Shown piece by piece: positions 45,451-56,941 of a DNA stretch of 64,000 nucleotides. How positions within the stretch are numbered: the stretch's first letter is position 1; each line of letters begins with the position of its first letter. Below the pieces are notes generated by a model, which saw only the letters and a list, made by a program, of their open reading frames with translations, was not told where the DNA came from and did not search any database. The stretch is from Rhynchopus sp. YZ270_cl-10 (taxonomy: Eukaryota; Euglenozoa; Diplonemea; Diplonemida; Diplonemidae), in the NCBI GenBank assembly GCA_964035575.1, contig OZ037837.1, forward strand, positions 1-64,000, written 5' to 3'. The translations under genes and the position numbers were made by a program.

Positions 45451-47616
45451 GGGAAATATTCATATTGGAACCGAAACTTTGGGGAACCGGTCATTTCGGA
45501 ACCGGGAACCGGGGAACCGGGAACCGGTTCCCGGGAACCATACGGGGGGAACCAGGGAACCGGTTCCCGGGGACCGGTTCCCTGGTTCCCGTGTGGTTCC
45601 CCCTGTGGTTCCCCGTTACTGGGTACTGGGTACTGGGTACTGGGTACTGGGTACTGGGTACTGGGTACTGGGTACTGGGTACTGGGTACTGGGTACTGGG
45701 TACTGGGTACTGGCCAGTGAAGGCACCTTGACAGCTTACAGGTTACGGTGAAGATAAGGTATGTAAATGTGTTTAACTTTCAGTTACTTGTGTAGATTCA
45801 ACAAGACGTCCAGTGGTTTGCGGTATTTTTTTAGTGTCTGTTTTAGTGTGAGTTTTGAAAAGGTTCTGTAGTACAACGCTTTCGTACGCCGTGTTTCACC
45901 ACTTTTACCATTAACCTAACTACTTCTACGTTTGTACACCATAACTTAATCACACCCCACATTTATACAGGATCGTGAAATATGACTGTATCTGCAATTG
46001 CGATGAAAGAAGCTTCGCCTCGTCCGACATTCAACAACTCAAAATTCAACGGGTGTTCACCCGCATCAGTCTATTCTGGTTTGCGGGTGAAATACCTGGG
46101 GGTGGAAGGGTGGGGGGAACATTTTGTCAGTCACTGCTATAGCCATTTAACCCAGGGAGCATAGCTAGTGCAAGAAATTCGACTTTGGAAACCTTCCGGA
46201 AAGTCTGTCCTCTGCTTGCGGAGGACTAGACACAAGAAAATATTGCGTTCCCCCAGAAAACCAGTGCACAATTCACACTCCTTGTGGGTGGTCTTGTTGC
46301 CTTTTCGTCATAGTAATTTTGGCCCAGGCATGCTCTTGAAGCATGGCAATTTAGTGTGTATGGGGCAGGGTGTTGTTTTGTTCTGAATTCTCTTTGTTAT
46401 AACATCTAAGTCAATCGCGGGTGGTGGTTTGTGTAGCGTGAGGCACTCTTTTTAGCAAACTTCCTGCGGCTGCTAAAGTGTTATTTCTTCGGATTTAACA
46501 ACGTACAGCGTAACATAGTGGTTTAGCCTGGTCGACACAACCTTTGATAGATACGGGATAACCAACCCCCTTCGACCCCTCGTGGGTTCACTGAACAAGC
46601 CCTAGTGGTAGTTAAACGCGATTGACATTTACATTCCTAGAGATGAAAGAACAAGATAACACTTCTGTACCCGCGCATCAAAATTGTGGAAAACTTTGCA
46701 CCCCAAACACCCTCAACAACGCCCGCCAAAAGGCGCCCCTTGTTGCTGGGAGTTGTTCTCATGTTTGATACCTGCACAGCGGGCATTCCTCTGAGTCCAA
46801 CGCATGTTTGGCCTGTCTGCGGCGTTGTACTTCAGGTGCACGAAGACAGGGTCTGGTGGTAAATTTTGCGTAGTACTGCGACGTGGTACTGCGTGGGTCT
46901 GGGAATTTGGGTACCTGGGTACAGGAAATTTGTTGTGGAAGACATCAACCACCATGCATTGAGGAGGGTAAGACAGTGTTCGCAGTTTCTACCTGATAGC
47001 ATTACAACATTTAACTTCTCCACGGGGGTCTTGGGCCGTTCACTCGGTTCTACCTTGACTACCGGAAGATATTCTTGAGGCCTTTTTGGTCTCTAGAATA
47101 TCCGGTATTCCCGAACGGAGGCACACTTTGTGTGCTACTACGACCTGGCAATTTCCAGCAGTAGGTTAAGTAATCTTTCTTGTAAATTGTTGGATCATTA
47201 TCTCCTCAGTGCATGCATGCCCCACGTGACTGGACACTTTTGTGTTTGTCATGTGGAGCTGTGGTTGCTCTTTCACGACTTTTTTCCTGTTCCTGGGTAC
47301 CTGTTCCTGGACCTGGGTACCTGGGGAACCAGGGAACCAGGGAACCGGTTCCCTGGTTCCCCCTGTACGGTTCCCGGGAACCACAGGGGGAACCACACGG
47401 GAACCAGGGAACCGGTTCCCGGGAACCGGTTCCCTGGTTCCCGGGAACCACAGGGGAACCACAGGGGGAACCACACGGGAACCAGGGAACTGGTTCCCGG
47501 GAACCAGTTCCCTGGTTCCCCCCGTATGGTTCCCGGGAACCGGTTCCCGGTTCCCCGGTTCCCGGTTCCGAAATGACCGGTTCCCCAAAGTTCTGGTTCC
47601 AATATGAATATTTCCC
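45451..47616. mobile_element. 2.2-kb foldback element with GGTTCCC-rich inverted ends
   Basis: The ends GGGAAATATTCATATTGGAA and its inverse lead into inverted arms built of 7-bp GGGAACC/GGTTCCC units (45480-45615 and 47310-47590). Both ends abut A10 runs, so the target was A-rich. The interior (45715-47280) is unclassified apart from the inverted copy at 46683-46845. It carries no supported gene. Confidence 0.78.
45616..45713 (+). repeat. 7-bp minisatellite (GGGTACT)n
   Basis: About 14 units lie directly inside the left arm of the foldback element. The period matches the GGTTCCC units, so it is likely an expansion of one variant unit. Confidence 0.92.
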
Positions 47617-50075
47617 AAAAAAAAAAGAAGAAAACGTTTGTAAGATGACAAACTCTAATAAGCTCCCCGTGAGCATTAGTCATCCACGTACGCTTGAGAT
47701 GAAGTTGAAGTTAAAATAATATTCAATTTATTGACCAGGATCACAAAAGAGTATGGACCTTGAAAAATGTTTGTGCATTTTACACACATTAGCAGTATAC
47801 AACATTGCAACAGTCAATCGCACATGGAAAGCCTTTTTGGCATCCTCACGTGTGATAAACTGAAAAAAAACATAGAGGGGTAAAAAAACAAGAAAATTTG
47901 TTCAAAAAAGAAATACTGTTTGAATACAGGAAAGCGAAACGGGGATAGGCATGTGGCCTTAAGAGACGGTCCCATATTGTTTTTTTCGGCTTTTTTGTTT
48001 CGAAATCAGCACCCCTATGAGGAATGTTGATCCGAAGTTTGTTTTAAAGACCTAATAATGGGATTTTGTAGTAGCTCGCTCTGTTTTTTAGTCAACGAAA
48101 TTGTACAGCGATCGAGAGGGGAAAACATAATAAATTTGGACCAGAAAAAAAACTTTTTTGTGGAATTTTTTTTTCTCGTGGACCCTAAATATTTAGAAAT
48201 CACGGTAAAAAAATCATTGTTCACTATTGTAAAGTACTAAACCCCGTATGTTCTGTACAGAATGACTACCCAAATGGTAAACGGGTACGCAGTGCATGCG
48301 TTGCTCACGACTGACAGTGACCGAAAGGGAAATATCTCTCTCTGGGCCCTGTACTTATTGTTGTACAAAAAAAAAATCAAAAAAAAAATATTCAAACAAA
48401 AGGAACAAAGTATGACGCCTCTCGTGCACAAAAAACAAAACAAAAAAAAAATCATTAAAAATGAAGGACAACTTTCAGATTAGAAAAAGGCGCAAAGAGA
48501 AATATTTTCCTAGAAGAACCTTAAAATCGACGTTGTCATCAAAAGAGTCCCTTTAAAAGGGCATTAATTTGAAGCTGTCTTACATGTCTTGCGGCAATAT
48601 CTCTTCGAGAGAACAAGATCGCTTTTTTTTGACAGGAACGGGGTGAAGAGGAGAGGGTAGGACAAACCACAATACATCTACACAAAAAAAAATTCAATCG
48701 AAAAACACCACAGAATGATTCAGTCTGAATATTTGTGGGTTTTTCACTTGAATATTCGTTAAATGGTTTGTAAGGTACTCGACAGTAAATGAATGATCTG
48801 ACTTTGTGGTTTTCCCGTTGTAACCCAACGGGTAAAACCAAAAATAATAAAAACCCCGTTCGTCTTTTGTTTAGTTGGTACGTCATACGCAATAAAACAA
48901 CAAGTCTCAGATGTTTTAATCATTTTACCACCACAAAGCATTGTCCTAATACAAAGTGAACCCACAAATCAAGTCATCTACTTCACTGTCGTGTGTCTAC
49001 TGCCCTGCCCTCCCAAGACACCCCTGTACATGGAAGACGTTCAAAAATACACAAAAACACACGTCTTCGTTGCCGTCTTTGTACCAAAAAATATTGGTGA
49101 CACGCAGACTCAACGTGGCTTTGGTATACACAAATTAGGTGAAAGGGGAAAGGAATATAAGGGGAAAAGGGGAAAGGGGGAAAAAATTAAAATTGATGCA
49201 GTGTACACCACTCTTTTCTGTTACGTTTTTTTAATTCAGATGTAAATTTTTCAGAGTGCAAACAAAAAATGTTGGATAAGATAAACCTCGGACCCTCTTT
49301 TTTGGAGAGAAAAAAAGTCCCACAAAATTCCTGATTAAACAAGTTCGATTTCAAAACCGGTTTAGAAGGATCACCAGGCCTGATGCAAACTAATTTTTTT
49401 AAGGGTGTGCATGTTTCTTACACGCCACAACCACAATATGAGCTTCTCGATACAGACTGTTGGAGATGTGAGGCCTTTTTGGCACACAACACCCACAAAA
49501 CAGGTCATTTGTTGAACATTGAGGCGCTTTAAAAAGGGGCTTTTCCCCCATCATGTGTTCAATACAAGCAGTGAAACGCGACTTGAGGCAAAACCTTCAA
49601 TACCCAAAACAGGTCTTGAACGACGAGGGGCTTTTTGACAGCCTCTTTTGCGTTCTTTGCCCGTAAGGGTCTGCAAAGCCACAAAAGCTGAAAAACCCCA
49701 TTTTTAATTCCCCCCTTTTTCCAAAGATGACCTACCTTATGAACGCCCTTTTTGGGCTTCGTGGTAGGATACTAGAAAGGGGGGAAATGAACAAAAATTG
49801 AAAAAAAAAAATATTTTGAAATGGTGCATGCAGCTCATCCCAAAAATAGTAATTTTTGTACCTCTTTTGATTATTTTGTGGTACTTGGGGCGTTTTGAGC
49901 CACACCATAAAAGATAAAAAATATGCTTCACGTCCACATCTAAGAATCTTCCCAAAAAGCTGAAGTCTCCGCAAACGAAGCCCTCCCCCATCAGGAACAC
50001 AAAATAAACCCCCGTCTCCCCCCCTCACTGAAGTTTCCACAACTCCTCCCCCACACTTCCGCATGCTCCTTGCAG
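47617..50075. other. no gene seen
   Basis: AT-rich spacer with many homopolymer runs. A GCCTCTCGTG motif lies at about 48418. Frames are short and unsupported. Confidence 0.5.
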
Positions 50076-50366
50076 CTACTGAATGGGCTCACTGCGTCCA
50101 CAACAGAGTGTCGTGTTAGAGTCGGTAAAGCCAACAGACTGCACCGACTCGAAGCAAGGAACCGGCACATCCTCTCCGAGGTTACTGCACGGTGGCGTCG
50201 TCGGACATTCAGGATCGTTCATCTGCGTGAGCGGAAGCAGGCTAGGGTGCTTCAGTGCATCTCGCGCTTCCTTGCTACGTCTGCAAAACAACCCTACTGC
50301 CAATCCGCACACAAGACAGCACAGACCCCCACAGGCTCCTATCACCAGCACAGGGATCAGTTCCAT
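50076..50366 (-). CDS. small single-pass membrane protein or last exon of one
   Basis: The product is 96 aa from an ATG 16 nt after a strong splice acceptor. Residues 4-27 form a transmembrane helix (IPVLVIGACGGLCCLVCGLA and on), followed by a basic CRRSKEAR stop-transfer and a 60-residue Pro/Ser/Cys tail. The helix-plus-tail resembles the end of the 56942-58879 protein in style (short aliphatic helix with CC/GL, then basic residues), not in clear sequence. It may be a trans-spliced small protein, or the final exon of a receptor whose upstream exons I cannot find. In-frame sequence is open upstream through the acceptor, so it does not settle the question. No function can be given. Confidence 0.5.
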   Translation of the reverse strand: MELIPVLVIGACGGLCCLVCGLAVGLFCRRSKEARDALKHPSLLPLTQMNDPECPTTPPCSNLGEDVPVPCFESVQSVGFTDSNTTLCCGRSEPIQ

Positions 50367-50380
50367 ATTCTCCCTCGGAA

Positions 50381-50408
50381 GGCTGCCAAAAAAAACAAAA
50401 AAAAGGGC
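50381..50408 (-). promoter_or_regulatory. polypyrimidine tract and AG splice acceptor
   Basis: On the minus strand the sequence reads CCCTTTTTTTTG, then TTTTTTTTGGCAG, with the exon starting at 50382. It could serve spliced-leader addition or cis-splicing. Confidence 0.6.
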
Positions 50409-50651
50409 AGTTTTGTGAGGATCCTCAGTATCAGAAAAATGGAGCCCAAGAGTGTGTGTTTGATGTAGTGTGTAGGTTGTCAGAAGTGTGAAATGAAAAA
50501 GGGGGGGGAGACAAATATTGTCTGTAATTCTGGAGGGTGTGTGGTGTGTGGTAAACGACAAACAGAGCGGCAAGAATGCTCCACAAGGCTCTCCACAAGG
50601 CAAGAACTCCGCAAATGCATGCAACGTTGGTATAGAGCAAACCTTCGTCTA

Positions 50652-50753
50652 CAGTAGGACAACAAATATCGGAGGGGTAAAAACCCTCCTTACAATTTTG
50701 AAATCCCAAAATCCACCTTAGTTTTTACCCCATCGGTGTTTGTTGTCTTACTG
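50652..50753. mobile_element. 102-bp MITE, CAGTAGGACAA family, TA-flanked
   Basis: About 34-bp inverted ends begin CAGTARGACAACAAA and reach GGGGTAAAAAC, with TA on both sides. The ends match those of 59442-59547, while the interiors differ. Confidence 0.85.
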
Positions 50754-50755
50754 TA

Positions 50756-51480
50756 TATGCCAGCAGCAATGGGACAGCAAGCTGAAGACCACGATGACGG
50801 AACGAGCGTACGAAACCACAAGCGAGAAGAACCGGCTCGCGCAAGATGTGGTGTGCAGCACATCGACAAAGTTGAACGCAGCTGAGCCATATCTCTCCAG
50901 TCAAACACCAAAACGCTTTCGCAGGAGCTGGGGCTGGCGATTATGTTCTAAAAAAAAACGATACCCCCCATTCTCTATTTATTCTTCGTCTGTCGTTTGT
51001 TGATCGGAATCCATACATGTTTTTTTTTTGAAACCCCCACAAGACCCGAAAGCCCCGCATCCTCAAGTGCGTAGAGAGAGGTGGAAGCACAAAAGGGGGG
51101 AGGGGAACGGTGAAGACTCATGAGCGACAAAGAAAAGACATGGTTTTTGTTTCATTTCAAGACGTATTTTTGCGGCCCATACTAAAATTCAAAAAAACAA
51201 AAAACAAAACAAAAAAGAATGCTGTGAAACAATTCTACCCGTGTTGCTGACAGCGGAATTATGGGCGGTTGGTGTTATGTGTTTGGAAGGGGGTGTCAAG
51301 GGAAGACGCAAAAAGAAGAAGGAAAAAACAAAAAAAACAAAACAAAACAAAAAATGCAAAAATTGATAGTGCAAAATACCTCAAAAAGGGCGCACTGAGC
51401 GAAAAAAAAAAAAAAAAAAAAAAAAAACAACAAAAAAAAAAGGTGCTAAAATATACCCCCTCCCTCATTGGAACAACCGC
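50756..51480. other. no gene seen
   Basis: AT-rich with long A-runs (51400-51440). Short frames only. Confidence 0.5.
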
Positions 51481-51627
51481 ACGGCAGACTTTTGTCAGGG
51501 GGACTACTGGTAGTGCTACTGGCCCAAATGACTAGTGTTTACGACTAGTGTTACACCCACTAGTTTAGCACTAGTCGTTACGACTATGGTAGTTCCACTA
51601 GGTGTCCTCCTGACCAGAGTTCGCCGT
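51481..51627. mobile_element. 147-bp MITE with ACTAGT-rich interior (copy 1)
   Basis: Inverted ends ACGGCRRACT...GTCAGGRGGAC. The interior carries repeated GACTAGTG and CACTAGTC. A second copy in opposite orientation lies at 62322-62454. Confidence 0.8.
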
Positions 51628-52923
51628 ACGCCTCAGAGTGTAGAGGACGTTAGTCTCAGGACGGTAGTAGACTAGAAATAAAGCAACTGATACCTTTTGG
51701 GTGTTATACGATAAAACTGCATTTTGATCGTAAAGTTCAAAAACGCAAAAAAACACGTATAAAAAAGGGGGACAGTTTTAGTTGCTTTCAAATATGCATT
51801 TTCGCCATTGGAGCAGGCACCAGATGCTCCACTGTACTGTGCAAAGCGGGGTTGGGGGTGTGACCACTTTGCCTTGAGGCTTGAGTGGGGCTTGAAGGAC
51901 TGGCACGTGGCATTCGTTCACTGCCAATCTGTAACCTATGCTGTAGGGGTGATCCGTACACTACCACGTACCACGTACCATGGCTACGTGGTGTAGGAGT
52001 TCAAAAGGTGGATCACTAAGGTTGAAAAAAAAAGAGGAAACGCTTTAGTAGGTGAAACCTCAGACAAGCCTCTCGTGATTACTACTAGACTGTAAGTCAC
52101 CTAAAAAAGTTGTTTCATATACTAACTATTCTACTGAATAGAAGGTATAATAGGGTGCACTAAATGTACCCCACCTAAAAAAGAAAAATGGTTGGTTCTC
52201 TCTGGTATGCATATTTGCTATTTTTTGTGCAGAATAAAGCAAAAAGCTATCACATTTTCATGTAAAGAAGGGTGTGTTATGAAGTTTTTCCTTCGGAAAA
52301 CGTATTCACGGTGACTGTATTTGCGTTGCACTGACTGCGAGAGAGACTTTGATGAAAAACGAAATTCGTAATTTTCTTTTTGAAAAAATAAATGTCGCTT
52401 GAAATACAAATGGACACCAACCAAGTGTATAAAATACAGTCTTCTTTGTAGGTCGAAGAAAAATGAGAACATAGACACGGCAATGAGTGAACCCAAAGGT
52501 GTAAGCACAACTGCCCGAAGGCAGAGAAACCAGATGAAAAAAATGAAAGATGAAAAAGGAAAAGTTTATGTGAACCTAAGCCTCTCGTGCTTGGCCACAA
52601 AAAAAGGTATAGTGGAGCGACAAACCACTGACAAAAAAAAAATCAAAAAAAAAATAGATGACTATGCCTGTGCACGCACATCCAATAAAGGGAAATGAGT
52701 CGACAAGAGTGAACTAAAGCCTCGTGTTCTTAGCTCCCTTGGCAACTGCTTGGAAAGTGTACAGAGATTGAACCCACTGAAGATAAGACGTAGTCGTTAT
52801 CTCGTTGCAGGTAGGGAGGCTCTGACAAAGAAAGGGGAGGGGTTTCGGATGGCAATAACTGTCTCCTTGGCCTTTGATTATGTTCCCGAAAAAAAAAAAC
52901 TTCTTTTGTTTCGTTCGGGAGGG
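51628..52923. other. no gene; several CTCTCGTG motifs
   Basis: Motifs at about 52069, 52581-52589 and 52719-52725. The one at 52576-52594 forms CCTAAGC/GCTTGG around CTCTCGT. No supported frame. Confidence 0.5.
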
Positions 52924-52931
52924 GTCCACTC

Positions 52932-53558
52932 CAGGGGTTAAGTTAGCTTTTTTTTTTTCTCGCTGAGTCGGGTTTTCTGGGTTTTTTTCGGTTTTTCTGG
53001 ATTTCGAAAAATAACCCATTCCCTCCGCGAGCGCAGCGAGCGGGAAAATTTTTAAGGTGCACCCCCGGCTCGCGTAGCGAGCGGAAAAAAAATTCTGCAA
53101 TTTTTGGGCAAAGTTCAAAACCCCCACCAAAAAATGGGGGGACCCTGGGGATTTTTGGATTTGTCCTAACAATTTTGGAGCATAAATTTGAAGAACAGGA
53201 CTGGTGTACCCCTCACCAACCTCAGTTCCCACTTCCTGCCTCATCCGCACTCTCGCAACACAAGTACTGAACCCGAAGTTCGCCAGAGATCCCTGTTGCC
53301 TCTTCATATGAACAATTCCCAGTTCTGACGGGGGGTTTGTTTGGGTCGGGAGGATATTATTTTTCTTAGAGGGTGGGGCGGGAGGGGGCTCCGCCCCCAC
53401 CCCTACCCCACCTTCCCAGCCTACACCACCCAAAAATTTGGATTTTTTTAAATTTTTTTTCAGATTCCATTTTTTTTTTTTTTTTTTTTTTTTGAAAAAC
53501 CCGAAAACCCGAAAACCGGGTTTTGAAAACCCAGAAACCCGCCCTAACTTAACCCCTG
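52932..53558. mobile_element. 627-bp non-autonomous hAT-like element with 8-bp TSD
   Basis: Ends CAGGGGTTAAGTTAG and its inverse are flanked by GTCCACTC at 52924-52931 and 53559-53566, a perfect 8-bp target duplication. CAGGG-type ends plus 8-bp duplications are the hAT signature. The minus frame through it (52714-53631) is low-complexity, spans the boundaries and is not a gene. CpG-rich hairpins lie near 53028-53043 and 53070-53085. Confidence 0.85.
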
Positions 53559-54565
53559 GTCCACTCTTCTCATTGAAATTGGGCGATACCAAAATGCCCA
53601 CCTGAAAACGCCAAGCTACAAAAATTGCCACACTTCATCTCTTCATAGCTTGGCTGCGCGACGGTGAAGAAAAGTCTTTGTGGTTAAATAGTTGGCTTAC
53701 CACAAAGTAACACTATGTCACCATCATTCACTTCACCGTCGCGTGAGATGAGACATTAGGAAAGGGGGGTGTGTGCCCTGTAAGGGTGCGGGTGGGGAGG
53801 GGAGCATTTTCTTCTTTGGGGAGGGAAGAGAGGGGGAAAAACACCTGTCTTGAGGTGGGACTGTCCACAACGGGGCGTCTTGTTGGACACCATTCCACGC
53901 TGTTTCGTTCCGTATTTCGTTTGTTTCCCCCACACCAAAGGATTGTTGACACCATCTAGAGAAGAGGGAATCGCTGAGGGAGGACAAAGAGAAAAAACAG
54001 TGAGACTGTCTATGTGACAGCTGCACTGATCCAAACAAATTTTCGAGAAAAAAAAAACAACAAAATCTTGTGACATAAAAAACACAAAAATGAGGCTTCA
54101 TCGCGAAGTCAAGAATACACATCACGTCCTGAGCTGGACGTGACGTGACATTTAATTGCATCCAGCCCTTTTTGTAGCACTCCTCGTGAAACTCTATGAA
54201 GGTCCTGAGGGTGAAAGGTGCTGGGAATGCTACCCTTGGGTACTAAAGGCACACTACAGGTGTGGAGGGACCTGCTGGAGCCCTAGCCAGTGAACCCTGA
54301 GGAAACTGGGGTACGGACTGGAAGAGACCTCGGGAACCCTCCCTGGCTAGTACAATGATGAAACTTCACTCTTAAGTCCACACCCACGTGGCAGCCTGTT
54401 GGGAATGCGTCAGTAAGGACAGCCTTGACTGATGCTTTCTGTACACAGTGCACACAATTGTCTTTACGGCACGCAGACCACCTGTGTATAAAAAAAAAGC
54501 ACAAAAGTGATGTTGAAAGATGCCCCTTTAGCGTCTCGTGTAGTCAACTTTTAAAAGAAAGCTTG

Positions 54566-54600
54566 AAAGATGTATGTGCCTCTCGTGGGCACACATCTTT
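54566..54600. other. long-stem hairpin with TCTCGTG loop
   Basis: Stem AAAGATGT plus GTGCC pairs with GGCAC plus ACATCTTT (13 bp, 2-nt bulge) around TCTCGTG. A related one is at 40624-40650, where ACACATCTTT is kept but the inner stem differs. Neither arm resembles CTAAGC/GCTTAG at 39668. Confidence 0.6.
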
Positions 54601-55139
54601 TTTTAGGAAAAGTAAAAAAAAGAGTATCCCTTTGTTTAAAAGGGAATATTAATATCCACAAAAATATGTAGAATTTTGCATAAGAAGTGCACAAATGAAG
54701 AAAAAATGAAAAAGCGAATTTTAAAAAAAAACTAAAACAAATATTGTGCATCGCGCACAAACACACCGAAAAGGGAACGGAATTTTCTTTTTTTTCTCCC
54801 ACAATAAAGAAAGCAACGATATGACCGGTTTGGGTTTATGTTACGTGTATTGTATTCTGACTGTCTTCTCTACCCATAAGCACAATCAAAACATCTTCTA
54901 CAGCAACAATCAGGGAGGAGGAAGGGAGGAAGGGAGCAATCCCTTTTTTTTGGGGAGTGAATCCTTTGTGGATCCCATCAACCCGAAAGGGAGGTTTATT
55001 TTTTATTTTTTTATTTTTTTTTTAATTTTTTTTTTACTTGGGGACTTTCCTCGCTTCATAGTGCGCTGTGGTAACTATTTTTTTTTTTTTTGAAGGAATA
55101 TTTTCAGGGTAGTAGCTTGAAAGGTGCACTTTTCAAATG

Positions 55140-55697
55140 TTGCTGGTTTGCTGGTTTAGAAAAAAAATTTCCCCAGTTGAAAGCGGTCGTCGCGCGCTTA
55201 GCGCGCGCCTCCCTGACAGCCAGAGTGGAGAGGTACAGGGTAAGGTTTGCGAGACAAAGAAAACGGGATATAATCCTTTGTTAACGGAGCTTGGTCTTGC
55301 ACCTTACGTTCCACTAACCGTATAAAATCAATACGTCTTCCAGAAGCAGGGGCTGTTGCAACGGTGGGTCATTTTGAAAAAACGGTCAACTTTTTGCAGC
55401 TTTGGCCAAGTTGCATTTTGAGACATTGTAAACTCTATTTTTTTGCGGAGCAAAAAAATAATATCAAGTGGCGCCGCAGGCGAAAAAAAATTAGGGTATG
55501 GTGCAAAAAATGTAGCTTTTTACACCACAGAGTCACTCAATGCACCCTTTTTAGGGGTTCGCTTACGTGGGAGGCTTTCTTCTGTGAGGAAAGTGGTGCA
55601 GGGGGGATGCGAAAAACTGAATCCCGAATCCCACTTTTTTTTTTTATTTTTCCCCAAACCAGTAAACCAGCTCGTTCTGGTTTTGAAACCAGCAAAA
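55140..55697. mobile_element. possible inverted-end element, copy-1 specific
   Basis: Imperfect inverted ends built of GCTGGTTT repeats (55141-55162 and 55662-55688) enclose a CpG hairpin CGCGCGC-TTA-GCGCGCG at 55188-55204 that resembles those in cores A and B. It is absent from the second duplicate. Boundaries are approximate. Confidence 0.4.
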
Positions 55698-56941
55698 GTA
55701 CCCAAGCTATTTCCCTGAATATTTTTTAAAAAGAGACGCCACAGTCCACCATCCCCGCTGCCAGGATTTTGAGTTTTGAAAAAGTTCTGTTGATGGTCTC
55801 AGTCCAAGGAAAATGCCCACAGCGGGAAATAGGCGACTCAATAAATTATTGTCATCAATTTTACTTACAAATATTTTGCTAAAGCGAAAGTTTCTGGCGA
55901 AGCCACGGTGCGCAACATTTCAAAAAATGTGCTTAAAATTGCATTTTTTACAGCCAAACTATGTCATTGGGAGTGGTGGTATGCTTGCGCCGTTGACATT
56001 TTTGGGACCCGCAAATCCGCAAACCGGATGTTTGAGCATACACCTCTCCGTATCTTATTCTCCCGAGCTTTTTTGACAAGTAGAACGGTTCTGAACCACT
56101 CAACAGATTTTTTTTTTCTCGTTTTCAAAAAAGTTTTGTTGATGATCAACAGAACTTTGTTAGGTGGCGGGGCACACAAGAAAGTCAGCACAATAATTTG
56201 CACCCCAAGTACAAAGCAAAGCTTCTCAAACAAGTCTGATTGAGAGCAGAAAACAGAAACAAATACAAAAGTGGGGGGATGTTTTCCTCAGCAAAGAGAA
56301 ATGTTGTGGTAAAGATGACCAGAATGAGTCACCAAAAAAACGGGGGAGGGGAGGGCCAAGAACATTGCAGCACACAGAACAGATTGTTTTTTATTTGTTT
56401 TTTCCTAAATTTTTTTGCCGTTTCGCCTTTTGGGCATTCGGAACAAAAAAATATAAACATGATATACGGGTTTCAAATATATTCCTTGATGTTCGGATTC
56501 TTCACATCATCGTCATCACACATATTGAACATCATCACATGGTGGTGTCACATGTTGCGACTTCACCCTCAGAACACGACACTCACAAACAATTGAAGCC
56601 TCTTGTGAGGCAAAAATAAAAGCGAGTCGGCTTGCTGACCCAGGTGTTGCCGTACTGGATGTGATGGTATGCATATTGCAAGTTATGTTACATCATATGT
56701 TGTTCACACGTTGCGAGATGAACAATAAAAAGTTATAATGATAAATGATGCAAAACCCTTCTTAAGAACAAAAAGGATCACTATTGATATCATTTGAAAC
56801 CCACGAAATGACAAAAAAAATGAAATTAAAAGAACAAAACAGCAAAACAACCGAAGACGAATAAGCCATTTGCATACTATAAAACACACACACAGAACGA
56901 CAGTCTCTTCCCCTCACTTGCCCCACCCTTAATACATTTCT

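Larger units (their letters stand above)
53722..56941. repeat. segmental duplication, copy 1 flank (no gene)
   Basis: Blocks match the second copy in order: 53722-54035 with 60235-60546; 54508-54545 with 60591-61000; 54737-55045 with 61351-61670; 56183-56460 with 61823-62105; 56564-56680 with 62486-62606. They continue into the gene at 56942. Unmatched stretches mark insertions or losses in one copy, including 55050-56180 here. No gene is supported between the blocks. Confidence 0.85.

Noticed and set aside
52714-53631. 305-codon minus frame
   Set aside because: It crosses both ends of a hAT-like MITE and is rich in Lys and Gly from homopolymers.
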